DNA from: Helianthus annuus
Taxonomy: Eukaryota; Streptophyta; Magnoliopsida; Asterales; Asteraceae
Direction of reading: 5' to 3'
NCBI RefSeq assembly: GCF_002127325.2
Contig: NC_035446.2
Location: 157,450,799 to 157,514,798, forward strand
Length of the DNA stretch: 64,000 bases
The notes under the pieces are model-generated. The model was not told the origin of the DNA and ran no database searches. It saw only the letters and a list, made by a program, of their open reading frames with translations. Shown piece after piece: positions 35,390 to 47,771 of the stretch. Numbering within the stretch: the stretch's first letter is position 1; each line of letters starts with the position of its first letter. The position numbers were made by a program, and so were the translations under genes.

Positions 35390-36984
35390 GAGTAAATGAC
35401 TGTTTTGGCCTATATGGTTTAGTTAGTTTAACCATTTCAGCCCAAAATGGAATCTTTTAACATATTAGACCTCAAGGTTGCATTTTATAACAATTTTGGC
35501 CCCTGACACTAAATTTGTTACTTTTTTGCAGTTAAGTGTAAGGGTAATTAGGTCACTATATACCTTAAGGGTTGTTTTTGATAATTAAAAAGTTCTTTTA
35601 ATATTTAAAAGATTATTAATGCAATTACTCAAGTTTTTTTATTTCGCTTTTTTTTTTCACGATTATTATTTAACAAAATATGTTTTTTTAAAGACAACAA
35701 AATACGTTTTAAATATATAAATAAATATGTAGTTTCATTAACCGTTTAGTTTTATAAAAATCGTTTTAAATAATGATAATGTGTTATTTTACATTTTGTT
35801 TAAACCCTATATCGTTTTTAAAATTGTTTATTTTTAAACTATTTGTTTTTTTTAAATCATTCTTTTTAAAGTCGTTTGTCTTTTGAAGTTTGTTAAACAC
35901 TTTATTTTATATCATTCTTTTTTAAAATTATTTATTTTTAAACATTTCTTTTAAGTTGTTCATTTTTTAAATTTTAAAAAACATGTATAAAAAACAAAAG
36001 AAATGTAAAAGTTGAAAAAAAAATTCTAATAAAAGTTTGCAAAAAATTGTTCATTTTTCAAACTTTTTTCAGAATGATTTATTTCTTTTTCAAATTTTCT
36101 ATTTCTTTGGACTGTTTGTTTATTCAAAATTCTTTATTTTTTTAACAATTCGTTTATTAAAATCGTGGGTTTTTAGTTCCTTACATTTGTTAACTTTTTT
36201 TTTTAAGGTTTTGTTTTTTTATAAACGTCATTTTTTAATCTTTGTTTTTTAAATCACTTGTTCGTTTAAAATCGATCGTATTTAAATTCCTTCTATTTTT
36301 TTTGAAATCATTCATTTTCAGAAGTTCTTTTTCCCTAACGGTTATAAGGAAACTGAATACAAAATTTAAAAAATAAACGATTTCAAAAACGGTTGTAAAA
36401 GGAACGGTTTAAAAAGAAACAGTTTTAAAAATTAACAACTTAAAATAACGATTGTTTAAAAAAGTTAAAAATGAATTAAAAAGAACGGTATAACATGAAT
36501 CGTTAAAAAAAACTTTAGAATACAAACAACTTTAAAAAGAATGATTTTAATAAACAAGCGGTTTAAAAATGAATAATTTTAAAAACGATACACGATTTAA
36601 AAAAGGTTAAAAAGTAAATGATTTTAAAAAAGACTTTTATAAAAAACAAACCCTTAATGAAAATACATATTTATTTGTATGTGTAAAACATATTTTGTTA
36701 AATAAGAATTGTTAAAATAACGAAATAAAAAAACTTGAGTAATTGCATTAATAATCTGTTAAATATTAAAAGAACTTTGTAATTATTAAAAACAACCCTT
36801 AAGGTATATAATTATCTAATTACTGTTACACTTAACTGCAAAAAAATAACAAAGTTAGTGACACGGGTCAATAGTCAAAACCGTTATAAAATGCAATCTC
36901 GGGGTCTGATATGTTAAAAGATTAATTTTTAGGCTGAAATGGTTAAACTGGCTAAACCACAGGGACTAAAACAGTAATTTACTC
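35390..36984. mobile_element. Large fold-back element (about 1.6 kb)
   Basis: The outer left arm (GAGTAAATGACTGTTTTGG..., through ACCTTAAGGGTTGTTTTTGATAA) and outer right arm (..TTATTAAAAACAACCCTTAAGGT...CAGTAATTTACTC) are inverted copies over several hundred bp. The AT-rich centre near 36200 continues the symmetry loosely with TTTTAAA/TCGTT words. Termini resemble those of the elements at 32673 and 53790. No coding capacity; no clear target duplication found. Confidence 0.65.
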
Positions 36985-37742
36985 TTTAAGTGGGCTACGA
37001 AATTACAAATTGGATTTTACAAGTATAATAATTAATTTTTTAGGTTACTGAAGTTGCTAAATTGTTATAATTGTACTTTCATATTCGCCATTTCAAGTCG
37101 ATTTTTAGGATGAGTTTGAGATCGGGATTCATTGACGGGAATCCAAAGATGTAATTTGAACCACCAAAAATCATAAAGCGAGAGCTACATGTAGAAAAAC
37201 ATACGAACATGTAACGAGTATTGACTAATTAGGTAACGCGGAGTATGGAGTACAATTTTACATACTCTTGCTCCCACATCGTTTACCCTTAAACTCAAAT
37301 AGACCAAACTATGATTAGTTGTCGTTGGCAATAGACGACATTAATGTCAGCTCCCAACAACTATTGTAATGTGTTTTGTTTCATCCTAACATAACGTAAG
37401 TGCTTTTAAGCAAAAACATCAAATTTGGTTACACATCATTGTTGCGAGCCAAATGACATGTCTAATAACTTTTCTGAAAAAATATTTTGAACATCCATTT
37501 TACAAAAAAAGGGGTGAAATCACAAGCGGATGCACTCATTAAAGATGGAGAGGTGGAGTCTGAAAGCACTTTGTGTATCCAAACCTAACCTGAATTGAGT
37601 GATTAGAATGTTTTCTAACTAAATGTGTGACACTAGTTTTTACTTTCCGCTAGCTCCACCAAACACCAACACAATTGAAGAAATCACAAAAAGGAAAGAA
37701 ATTCTAATTTCCAAGTTAATAGTAAACACTTTGTACTTGGTA
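36985..37742. other. Intergenic, no gene recognised
   Basis: Unique-looking AT-rich sequence between two mobile elements; no supported coding region. Confidence 0.4.
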
Positions 37743-38316
37743 CTTTGGAGTAGGGCCGTTCAAATCGCTCGCCGCTCATCGCTCGCTTGACGCTCGTTCG
37801 GAAATTGCTCGGAAAATGCTCGTTCGATTTGACGCTCGGTTGTAAACGAGCAGCTCTGCTCGGTTCGGTTTGTAAACGAGCCAAGCATGAGCAAAGGTTC
37901 GCTCGGCTCGGTTCGGCTCGAATTATTTTTAATTGATAATTACTATATATATACATACACATATAGTGGAAGGTTCAAATGAGAAGAAATTTTTTGTAAG
38001 AAGAAAAAAGAATAACTTTCAACCAATAAGAATGTTTCATTTTACATTATTTAATATTTGCATTTAATTTTAATGTAAGGGTATATTTGTAAACTTACAT
38101 AGATCATTAATTTCTAGTCTTCCTTTTTAATAGCTAACTATAATAAATTTGTAACTTATTTTCAAAATAAATATTTTTTCAAAAAATAAAAAAAATAGTT
38201 TAAAGTGTAGGAGAAATTACTAGGTGTGTTGGATAAATTACGAGTTGTGTAGGATAAATTACGAGTTGTGTAGGATAAATTTACGTATGTGTAGGATAAT
38301 TTTCAAAATGTGTAGG

Positions 38317-41300
38317 TAGGGGTGTACAAAATGCTCGCGGCTCGCGGCTCGCTCGAAACTCGCTCGAAAAATGCTCGAAAAATGCTCGACTCGAAAAAGC
38401 TCGTTTTGCTATCGAGCCGAGCCGAGCTGGCTCGATTCATAAACGAGCCGAGCTCGAGCTAGGGTGCTCAGCTTGTGGCTCGGCTCGTGGCTCGACTCGT
38501 TGGCTCGGCTCGTGACTCGACTCGTTGGCTCGGCTCGTGGCTCGACTCGTGGCTTGATAAACATATGTTTTATATAATAGATATTAATTAATAATAACTA
38601 GTTATATAGTTTTCATATCATCATCAGAAACCTTTTTGTTGATATGATGTAGGCTACGAAATGTTTTTAAAACTGTCCTAGTATCAGTTTGTTAAATGGT
38701 AGATTGATTGATATAAAAATTATTATTAAATTAATAAAATGTACCTCAATAATAAACAGTTTGTCCACAATATAATGAAAACATATCTTTTTGTTTATTT
38801 AAAAGATATCTTAACATATTACATACAATAAACATATCTATTAATTAATAAAAATATATATGCTTGAAATTTAAGTCACCGCCATATTACCCTAAATCCA
38901 TTCAAAACCAATTTCCATATGCAATTTACACAATAATCTATTTCATTCCTAAATTCTTTGATTTCTCTCACACAAATACACAAGCGGCAACTCAACCCCT
39001 GCGACTAAACCCTAGCAATTCATCTTTCTTGATTCAAGGTAAAGATTCATCTACATATTCATGTTAACCTCTTAATTACAATCTTTCCTAACTGCTTCAT
39101 CTCCATATACATATTTATTATTTACGAAAAGGTGACATGCTTGGTAGATATTAGTTGGTGGTATAAAATATCTTGATAATGTAACTGTATGTCTTATGAT
39201 GAATGACAATTGATCATTCTTTTGTTATGAGAAAAATAGATTTGATAACTGTTTTTTTGTTAGTATGTATCATGTTAGTATGATTATGGTGTTTAAATCA
39301 AACATGATTGAAAAAAACAAGTGCTACTAAAAAAGAAATTCACTAACTGATAATGGTGAACACCTTTTGTGATAATGCTCGTAACATATTAGTGATAATG
39401 TTGTTTAAATCTAGTTTCTTTGAATTGAATTGTTAGTTTAGGTTCTTATATTATTATATTTATTATTTGAATTATTAGTATAGGTTATTACGTTATTATA
39501 TTTATTATTTGAATCATTAGTTTAGGTTATTATGTTATTATATTTTTTGTAGAATATGAATAACTTTATCATCAGCTAATTAATTTAGTTTAGGTTATGA
39601 AATCAGACACACCTTTTTTATGTATATTTTTAGATCGTTTGATTTGTTAATTAGTTATTAATTTACTTATACTATATAAATTTAATTTATTATATTCATC
39701 AAACATGAAATAAATGTATGCTTAAAATATTTCTAGGGGTGTAAATGTATGTTGTACTAATCATTGTTAGCGAATATTTTTGGGTGTCTCACTTTGTAGG
39801 ATGTCTTCACTTAAAGAATCACTTGATGCGACCGACAACCCAAGTGAGCATGTTGATTTAAATGATGAGGAAAGTTTTGAAGAAGAAAATATGATTGACG
39901 AAGATGATGTTGATGCTGGTTCAAAACGAAAAAGTAAATCTGAAGTTTGGCTTCATTTTGAAACAGTTGAAATGATGGAAGGAGAGAAGAAGGTCATGAA
40001 AGATCGATGCATACATTGTAAGAAGCTATACAAACCACAAGCTTCAAAGGCCACAACACAGCTAAAGCGACACTTGAATAAGTGTTCATACTTGAAAAGG
40101 TCAAAAGGTATGACACACCTACTCCTAACATACTTGTAGCATACGTGAATTATACTTACTAATCTTGTATAAATCATATAAATTTGCACAGGTAAAAAAG
40201 GTTTTATAAATTTTGAAAAAGCTGGTAATGAAGCAACTGAATATGGGTTGAGTGGGGGATTTGAACAAACAAAATGTAGGGAAATAATTGCCAAAATGAT
40301 TGTAGCCCATGAGCTACCTTTTTCCTTTGTAGAGTACCATTGGTTTAATGCCCTGTTGAAATACTTGAACCCTCTTTTTCAAAAAGTGAGTAGAGCCACA
40401 ATTAGAAAAGATTGCATTAAAGTGGTTGAATCAGAAAGAGAGAAGATGAAGAAAGTTTTTAAAAAGACTGATATGATCTCACTTACTAGTGATTGTTGGA
40501 CCTCAAATCAAACTATTGGGTATATGTGTTTGACAGCTCATTATATTGACTCTGATTGGAAAATGAAAAAGTGCATAATTGGATTTAATGAGCTAGCACC
40601 GCCCCATAGTGGTGAGGTCATTTCGGATGCTATTCTAGAGTGCCTCATTAAATGGGGTATACAAGATAAAATAGGTACAATAACATTAGACAATGCATCA
40701 AATAATGATAGGGCGGCCGCAATTTTAAGGAATACCTTTCAAGGAAAGGGAACATTGCACTTTGAGGGTTTATTTTTTCATGTGAGATGTTGTGCTCATA
40801 TACTAAACCTGGTTGTACAAGATGGACTTGGAACAATTGATGGTTGTCTTGTCAAAATAAGAGAAGGTGTGAAATATTTGAAGAAGTCAGCGGGTCGCCT
40901 CTTGAAGTTTGGTGAAATTTCGATCACCCTTGGTATCGAAACCCGCCGATCATTGTGTATTGATGTAAAAACCCGATGGAACTCAACACATCGTATGCTT
41001 AAATCAGCGATTCACTACAAACATGCTTTTGAAGGTTACGCGTTGAGGGATTCGAATTATGAGTGGTCTCTTACGGATGAGGAGTGGGATCGGGCTAAAA
41101 AGGTATGCAAGCTACTTGAGGTGTTTTCGGATGCTACAGATTTGTTTTCGGGTACATTATATCCGACCGCAAATTTGTTTCTTGTTGAGATTTTTAAAGT
41201 AAAAAGAGAGATAACTAATGCTGTTAAATCAAATGATAATTTCTTGAAAAATATGGGAAGGCCAATGTTTGACAAGTTTGAGAAGTATTGGGGAGAAATC

Positions 41301-42646
41301 GGGGTACTTATGTCAATTGCTTCTCTTTTAGACCCGCGTTTTAAGAAGGAATCTATTTCTTGGACATTTAAGAAGTTGTATCCAGAAAATGAGGTTGATG
41401 GTCGGGTTGAAGATGTGATTAATAAGTTAAAACCACTTTTTGAAAAATACTCTAATGCATATCAAGTGGCTAGGGCTGCCGATAGCAATCTAAATGGTAC
41501 ATCATCTGAGGGCCCAAGTATTCGTGATGGAGACGATGATTTTTACGCTTATCTTGAAACTAAACCCGTTGAAAGTACACAAAAATCAGAACTTGATGTG
41601 TATTTAGAAGAGCCAAATTTTGTAGTTCCAAGAACTATAAAGTTTGATGTGTTACAATGGTGGTGTCAAAATTCTAGCAAGTACCCCGTGCTAAGCAAAA
41701 TGGCTCGTGACATTTTTTGCATTCCAATCACAACGGTTGCCTCGGAATCAGCATTTAGTGCTGGGGGACGTGTATTGGATGACTATAGAAGCTCTCTTTC
41801 TAAAGATATGGTCGAGCTTCTTGTTTGTGGAGGAGATTGGATAAAGTCGGCATCAAAATCATTTATTAAAACACTAGAAGTAAGTTTATATATATCTTTC
41901 AAATCTTTAGTTTTATAATTTATTTCTAATGTTCGTATTTTTTTATATGTAGCAATCGGCAAAGGAAGAAGAAAATTTAGAAATTCCAATCCCGACGAGT
42001 GATGGGGCATCTAGTTAACATAAAAGGTAATTTAACTACTATTTACAATATATATATATATTGAGTGTAAAACAGATTGCAACTTAGATTTTAATTGAAA
42101 ATTTAATTACAAAGGTCTTTGATCTAGCAATATATACACATAATTAACTTTGTTTTTGACATTGTAGATTAATTCGTTCTCATGGCTATGGGCAAGTGTT
42201 GGTGAAGGAATATAAGATGGTGATGGGCAAATTTTTTAGTGATGGCATTGGTGCTAGTGACGTTGTTTTGAAGAACTTAGTTCTACTTGTTATTTACTTT
42301 TTCTAACTTGGTTAAGAACTTATGTAATTAACTTGGGTTTTTTTTTTCCGAATGGATATCTTGAATTTGGTTTTATTTTAATGCATTGAGCTGGATGTAT
42401 CTATGTTAATATAGTATTTTATTTTCTTTAAACACAACAATATGTAAAAATATAAATTATACAAAAGAAAAGAAAATCGAGCTGGCTTGTCGAGCCTCGA
42501 GTTGGCTCGAGTTTTTTCGAGTCGAGCTCGAGCTAAAAAATCTAGCTCGTTTACATTTTCGAGCCGAGCCGAGCTGGCTCGATTCCTATCGAGCTCGAGC
42601 TCGAGCCCATCCTGGCTCGGCTCGGCTCGGCTCGTTTACACCCCTA
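38317..42646 (+). mobile_element. Complete autonomous-type hAT transposon (4330 bp)
   Basis: Begins TAGGGGTGTACAAAATGCTCG and ends CTCGTTTACACCCCTA, giving inverted termini TAGGGGTGTA. A perfect 8-bp target duplication TGTGTAGG lies at 38309-38316 and 42647-42654. Dense GGCTCG/CGAGCC arrays lie at 38328-38560 and 42478-42637. The interior carries a spliced transposase gene with no stop or frameshift. Structure and target site are those of a recent hAT insertion. Confidence 0.93.
39801..42018 (+). CDS. hAT transposase with BED zinc finger (686 aa, 3 coding exons)
   Basis: Exons 39801-40107, 40192-41879, 41953-42018 (2061 nt, phases consistent). The N-terminus is acidic. A BED-type zinc finger follows at about 48-95 (C70, C73, H91, C95). 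RNase H-like core: TSDCW (Asp about 203), DNAS (Asp about 269), CCAHILNLVV (about 302) and, near the C-terminus, the hAT dimerisation region with ASESAFSAGGRVLDD (Glu about 621) and LVCGGDW. These are the conserved landmarks of plant Ac/Tam3 and RICESLEEPER-type proteins. The enzyme would bind the GCTCG-rich ends, cut the element out and insert it with 8-bp duplications. The start ATG follows an acceptor-like TTTGTAG, so an intron in the leader (from about 39040) is likely. Related host-domesticated proteins exist, but the intact element ends argue for a mobile gene. Confidence 0.93.
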
Positions 42647-43510
42647 TGTGTAGGATATCTTTTATGTGTGTAGGCAATGAAAATTAGTGTAGAGAATAAT
42701 AGTCTTTATAAGTAATTAATTACTTAATGATTGTAATAAATGAGATGAAAGAATAACTACTTGATATTTTACAATTGTACCCTTTGTTCTTTTTCTTCTC
42801 AATTAAATTTTCTTCTCAAATGAACCTCCCCCTACACATATACACATACATATATAAACATGTATATACACATATATATACACAAATATAAATTATACAT
42901 ATATACACACACCTATATATACACACACATTACACATACATATATACTTAAATATAATTTAAATTTTTAGTTTTATATATACCACTCTATTAGATTTTGG
43001 TCCACTATATACAAATTTACAACTATATCTATATGTACTAACCCAACCACACCAATACAAAATTAATATCAAAACCTAAAAGTTAAATCCTAAATCGATA
43101 AATGACAAGCTGCTCATCGTCTCAATGTTTTATGTTGTTACCTTAAGTCGATCGTCTCCTGCTCTCAACGTAATTGTTCGTGCAATATGATCATCGCCTC
43201 ATCGGCCACAACATTGTTATTCAGAAGGAAAATATTATGTCATGAAACGTGCATGTTTTTAAAGACATAAAAACTTGAGATCGAACATTGTCACTAGCTC
43301 TCTTAGCGAATTTCAATCGGGCGACATGGTTGTCCAAATCGCTCGAACTTCGCTCGACGCTTGCTCGGAATATTTACTGCTCGAAAAATGCTCGCTTGAT
43401 TTGAGGCTCGATTTTAAACGAGCCGCTCCGCTCGGTACGGTTTGTAAACGTGCCAAGCATGAGCAAAGGTCCGCTCGGTTCGGCTCGGCTCGTGAACAGG
43501 CCTACTTTGG

Positions 43511-43922
43511 AGCATGGTTAAAAAACAAGGTCTCCAAAGCTGAGTACTCCCCGAGTAGTCGCTACAAGATAGGCTGTCGAGGCGACTTTCTTCAACTCCG
43601 CCTAATTACTCAAAATCGATCAAACGCGGTCAACTTCGGCCATAACCGAATCTAGTAGCTTAACTCAGGCCGAGTTTGACTTAAAAAAAATAGAACATAA
43701 TTTCTATGCCTATTATATTAAAGAAAATTAATATATTTTCACGTATTTTGTTATAAATATTACTAAATTTATGTTTTTAGACATATATTTAATTTCCAAA
43801 AACCAATTTCGTTATAATTTAACATGTCCGAGTACTCCATGAGTACTCTCCGCCTATGCCGAGTACTCTCCACTCCCTGGTCGATCGACTAGGGAGCGCC
43901 AAACAACTTTTGCAACCATGCT
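43511..43922. mobile_element. Possible MITE adjoining the nest
   Basis: AGCATGGTT at the left and AACCATGCT at the right are inverted, and GAGTACTC words are repeated within. No target duplication could be identified; the outer hAT element inserted right at its left end. Confidence 0.35.
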
Positions 43923-44147
43923 TCGAATACTAACGATCAGAATTAGGGTTTATTAAAGATATTTATATAGTGGTGTAGTTTACCATGAGTTTCAGGGTTC
44001 GGGTCTACAATTAACAATAATATATATATTTTTTTTGAAAGGAAAATTTCATTAACAAAACGCCTGATGAGTCCTCAAAACAAGGACCAATGAGCCACCC
44101 AAAAAAGATACATCAATCCAAGGGGTACAAATACCAACTAGACCATT

Positions 44148-46953
44148 CTATATCTTTCCATCTAGACCTATATTACAAACCCAGAGGAAAGTCGTATATT
44201 TAATGGTCTCCACAATCTCGATCGGCTTCCGATACTTGCTATTAAAAATACGATTGTTACGCTCGATCCAAATAGCCCACAAGGTCGTGTAAATAATACC
44301 TCTTAAGATACCTCTAGCCTTCTTATTCAGCGACTGGTTCTCCGGCATTTGTAAAACATCCGAAACATCAAACAGAATATTAGGGGCTAATCGACACCAT
44401 ACTTCAATCCTATTCCACACTTCATTCGAATACGAACAACCTGTGAAAAGATGACAAGCTGTTTCGGTACCAACCTGGCAGAAAGTGCAGCCTGAATGAA
44501 GAAGATTAACACCCCGTTTTATGAGCTCAGTGTTAGTTGGGAGTCGGTTGAGAGCAGCTCGCCAAACCATGATCCTGCATTTGATCGGTACCCACACCTT
44601 CCACTTAAACTTCTGAATCTGTACAGCATCGTATGAACTAAGCAGCAGGCTTTTGGCCGATTTCACGCTGAAAACGCCGTCCCCATCAGGCCTCCAAATC
44701 CAATTACCTGGACCTCCCTTCCAATCGATGTCATGAATATCATTAAGAAGCTGAAACAGCTCAGTCACTTCGGCTTCGGAGCTGGGGTTCGAGTTCCATT
44801 CCCACTGTAAAGTTTTGATATTATTAACCATCTTGATTCGCTCCGACACTTTAACCCATTTATTTTTTTCAATCCTGAACAGTTTTGGGTAGACGAGTCT
44901 AAGAGGTTCATCACTTAACCAAGCATCACCCCAAAACGCTAAAGTCTTACCCTCCCCGAGTTTACCACTAAAGAAGGAGTTGAGCACCGACCTGTTTGAC
45001 AGTTTCAGCTCTCCCACTTTCACAATATTCTTCCAGCACCCAGAAGATGATGCGCTACAGGGGAGAAGAGCCCACGGTCTACTTGCACCATGACAACCTA
45101 TGATAATATTCTTCCACAAACAATTACCTTCTCTTTTGAATCTCCATGTCCACTTTAATAAAAGCGCGGTGTTGACATCTTGAAGTTTAACAACCCCCAA
45201 ACCTCCTTTCTTTTTAGGCAAAGTGACAATATCCCACGCAACCCATGGAATCTTCTTCTCCTCGCTAGACCCCGCCCACAAAAAGCGACGCATAATAGAC
45301 TCAATAGACTCGAGCACAGCCTTTGGAGCTTTGTATAGCGAGAGATAATAAACCGGAAGACTTTCTAGCACCGATTTAATGAGGGTGAGACGACCCCCTA
45401 TCGAAAGCGACTTAGCTTTCCAAATGACAAGCCGGTTACGAATGACCTCCAAGACCGGGTCCCAACTCCAAATACGGGACATCTTAGCACCAACTTGGAT
45501 ACCAAGATATTTAAACGGAAAATCTCCACGCACACAACCAAGAAATCCCATCATGTCATCCACTTCGGCTTCCTCCGTGCCGATCCCATAAATATTCGAC
45601 TTATGAAGATTAATACGAAGCCCCGAGCAGATATAAAAAATGCGAAGAATCCTTGCAATACTACGAATATTATCCTTCGACCACTCACCTATGATAAGTG
45701 TGTCATCCGCATAGAATAGATGAGTAATGTCCACCTCCCCGTTCGAGAAACAAATACCTTTGAAAATCCCATGATGTTTCGCCTTATCCAAAAGCCACGA
45801 CAGTGCTTCCATAACAATAAAAAAGAGAAAAGGCGATAAGGGATCTCCTTGGCGGAGCCCCTTTTCACAATTAAATTCAAAGGTTGGAGACCCGTTCACC
45901 AAAACCGCGGCTCTAGAAGAATGACATATACCCTTGATCCATTCACACCACCTACCGTGAAAGCCCATTTGAGCCATGATCGACAAAAGGAAATTCCAGT
46001 TGACGTTATCGTAAGCCTTCTCGAAATCGATCTTCAGTAAAAACGCCTTTCTATTTCTTTTCTTCAACCAATCGACTACTTCATTAACAACTAAAGGCCC
46101 ATCCAAAATGAAGCGCCCTGACAAGAATGCCGATTGAGACTCGGAAATAATGAGACCCATAACTTGTTTTAGGCGATTCGCAAGGCATTTAGAAATGACC
46201 TTACTAATCATCCCAACCAAAGTTATTGGTCTATAATCTTTTAAACCTAAAGGAGTTTTAATCTTGGGGATCAAGGTGATGAAAGAGGAACCACAACCCG
46301 GGCTAATCACACCAGTTTCGTGAAAACCCAACATAATATTGTAAAAATCGTCTTCAAAAAAATTCCAAAAACGCTTAACAAACCGAAAATTAAAACCGTC
46401 GGGGCCCGGCGCCTTATTAGAACCGCAACCAAACACTGCCTCTTTAATTTCTTGTCTAGAAAAAGTAGCGACTAAGTCTTCACTTACCTGACCCTCGAGT
46501 TTGTTAATCCCCTCACAGCATAAGTTCGGCCTAGAATGATATTGCTCTTTGAAGTGATCTCTAAAAAAACCGTAAAACCTCTCTTTTAACCAAAGCCGGC
46601 TTTGTAATCCAGTCCCCATTAACAATGATACCCGGTAAAGAGTTTCGAGCCTTTCTACCGTTTACCATACTATGGAAAAAATTGGTGTTTTCATCGCCCA
46701 CAGAAGCCCACTTGACACGAGATTTTTGCTTGATATCTCGCGCCTTTAGAAATTCAATGTCTTCTAATGCTTTCTTGCACTCTGTCCAAATCCATATATC
46801 CGAGTCTTCCATCTCATTAGTCTCCATTTGCAACTCCATGTCATCTTTCTCTTTTCTCAATCTGGCCTCTTCCTCCGCTTCTTTGGTACTATAGTCTTTA
46901 AACCAAGCTCTAAGAACATCCCTGAGTCTCTTTAATTTGTTGTGCAAATTCAA
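44148..46953 (-). pseudogene. LINE reverse transcriptase part of ORF2 (frameshifted)
   Basis: Two overlapping frames: 46953-46561 (linker after endonuclease, coiled Glu/Lys-rich) and 46625-44148 (825 residues). The latter contains NKAPGPDGFNFRF, the palm motif FYADDTLII (catalytic YADD), GLRQGDPLSPFLF and KYLGIQVG. It ends in the zf-RVT region (KCRIMVWRAALNRLPTN, CTFC..CHLF), all standard for plant L1 ORF2. The change of frame near 46580-46600 is a lesion. The protein would copy LINE RNA at nicked target DNA. Downstream is the short 3' untranslated end with poly-A. Confidence 0.9.
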
Positions 46954-46974
46954 ATCAGCCGCTCCTTGATTGTT

Positions 46975-47771
46975 CTAACTCCCTAGAACCTTGTTAACCT
47001 CAGTAGTGCATCCCGGCCTTTCCAACCAGGAGTCGAAAAATCGAAAAGGCTTAGCCCCAAAATTAAGGTCTTTAACTGTCAAAAGCAGCGGAGCGTGGTC
47101 CGAACGCTCCCTACCCAATGCCCGGACACATACGTTAGGCCACTTGTTGAAAATATTATCACACACAAACATCCTATCGATTCTACTAAACTTGCAAACC
47201 CCTTTTCTAATAGTCATACAAGTGAATTTAGACCCTTTCAAATTGTATTCCCGTAACCCGGTATCATCAATAAACTCGTTGAAGTCATGAGCACAGATCG
47301 GGTCAAATACCGAGTTTTTTCTCTCATCCCCATCTCTGACCGCATTAAAATCACCAAAAACTACTCCTATCCTTGATTTGCACTCATCAGAATTCTGATT
47401 TTAGCCCACAACTGGCGCTTACCACTAGTAGACTGTGGAGCATAGACGTTAACAATATTTAACCGAATGGATCCTGCCTGAATATAACCAGCCACGTGCA
47501 AGAAATTACGGTCTTTGTGAACAGTGTCTTTAACAAATACTTTAGGATCCCACATAGAAACCATACCTCCCGAGTTACCAATCGAACCAACAAAATCAAA
47601 ATCGAGCCCAGTTCCTCCCCAAAATTTCTCAACCAAACCCGCTGAAATATCGCTCACCATTGTCTCTTGTAACCCGATAAACGATACCCCATGTATATTC
47701 TTAAGTTTCTTAACCCAATCCGATTTGCCACGACCCCCAACCCCACGAATGTTAAGAGAAAGACAATTCAT
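46975..47771 (-). pseudogene. LINE apurinic-type endonuclease domain of ORF2 (broken)
   Basis: Starts MNCLSLNIRGVGGRGKSDW, the usual plant L1 ORF2 start (N-R-G motif), followed by FIGLQET (catalytic Glu), VNVYAP and, after a frameshift near 47370, GDFNAV and later SDHAPLLL (catalytic Asp-His). The frame stops after VNKVLGS near 46975. At least one frameshift and one stop separate it from the reverse transcriptase. Confidence 0.85.

Larger units (their letters stand above)
37965..42833. mobile_element. Middle MITE of the nest (AGGTTCAAATGAGAAGAA termini)
   Basis: Left arm AGTGGAAGGTTCAAATGAGA and right arm (reverse) AGGGGGAGGTTCATTTGAGA are imperfect inverted repeats of about 30 bp, flanked by ACACATAT on both sides (37957-37964, 42834-42841). 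The flanks are simple-sequence-like, so the 8-bp duplication is less certain than the other two. The remainder of its sequence (37980-38308, 42655-42815) includes tandem GTGTAGGATAAATTACGAGTT repeats. Non-coding. Confidence 0.65.
37751..43504. mobile_element. Outer hAT-type element of a three-deep nest
   Basis: Left end TAGGGCCGTTCAAATCGCTCG, right end ..CTCGTGAACAGGCCTA, flanked by perfect 8-bp duplications CTTTGGAG (37743-37750 and 43505-43512). GCTCG/CGAGC subterminal repeats occupy 37765-37925 and 43335-43500. The AT-rich core resembles that of the 1742-2412 element. Its own sequence is non-coding; almost 5 kb of its length is later insertions (37965-42833). Confidence 0.85.

Noticed and set aside
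43275..43655. 126-aa open frame
   Set aside because: Runs through the GCTCG repeat end of the outer hAT element into flanking DNA; no domain.
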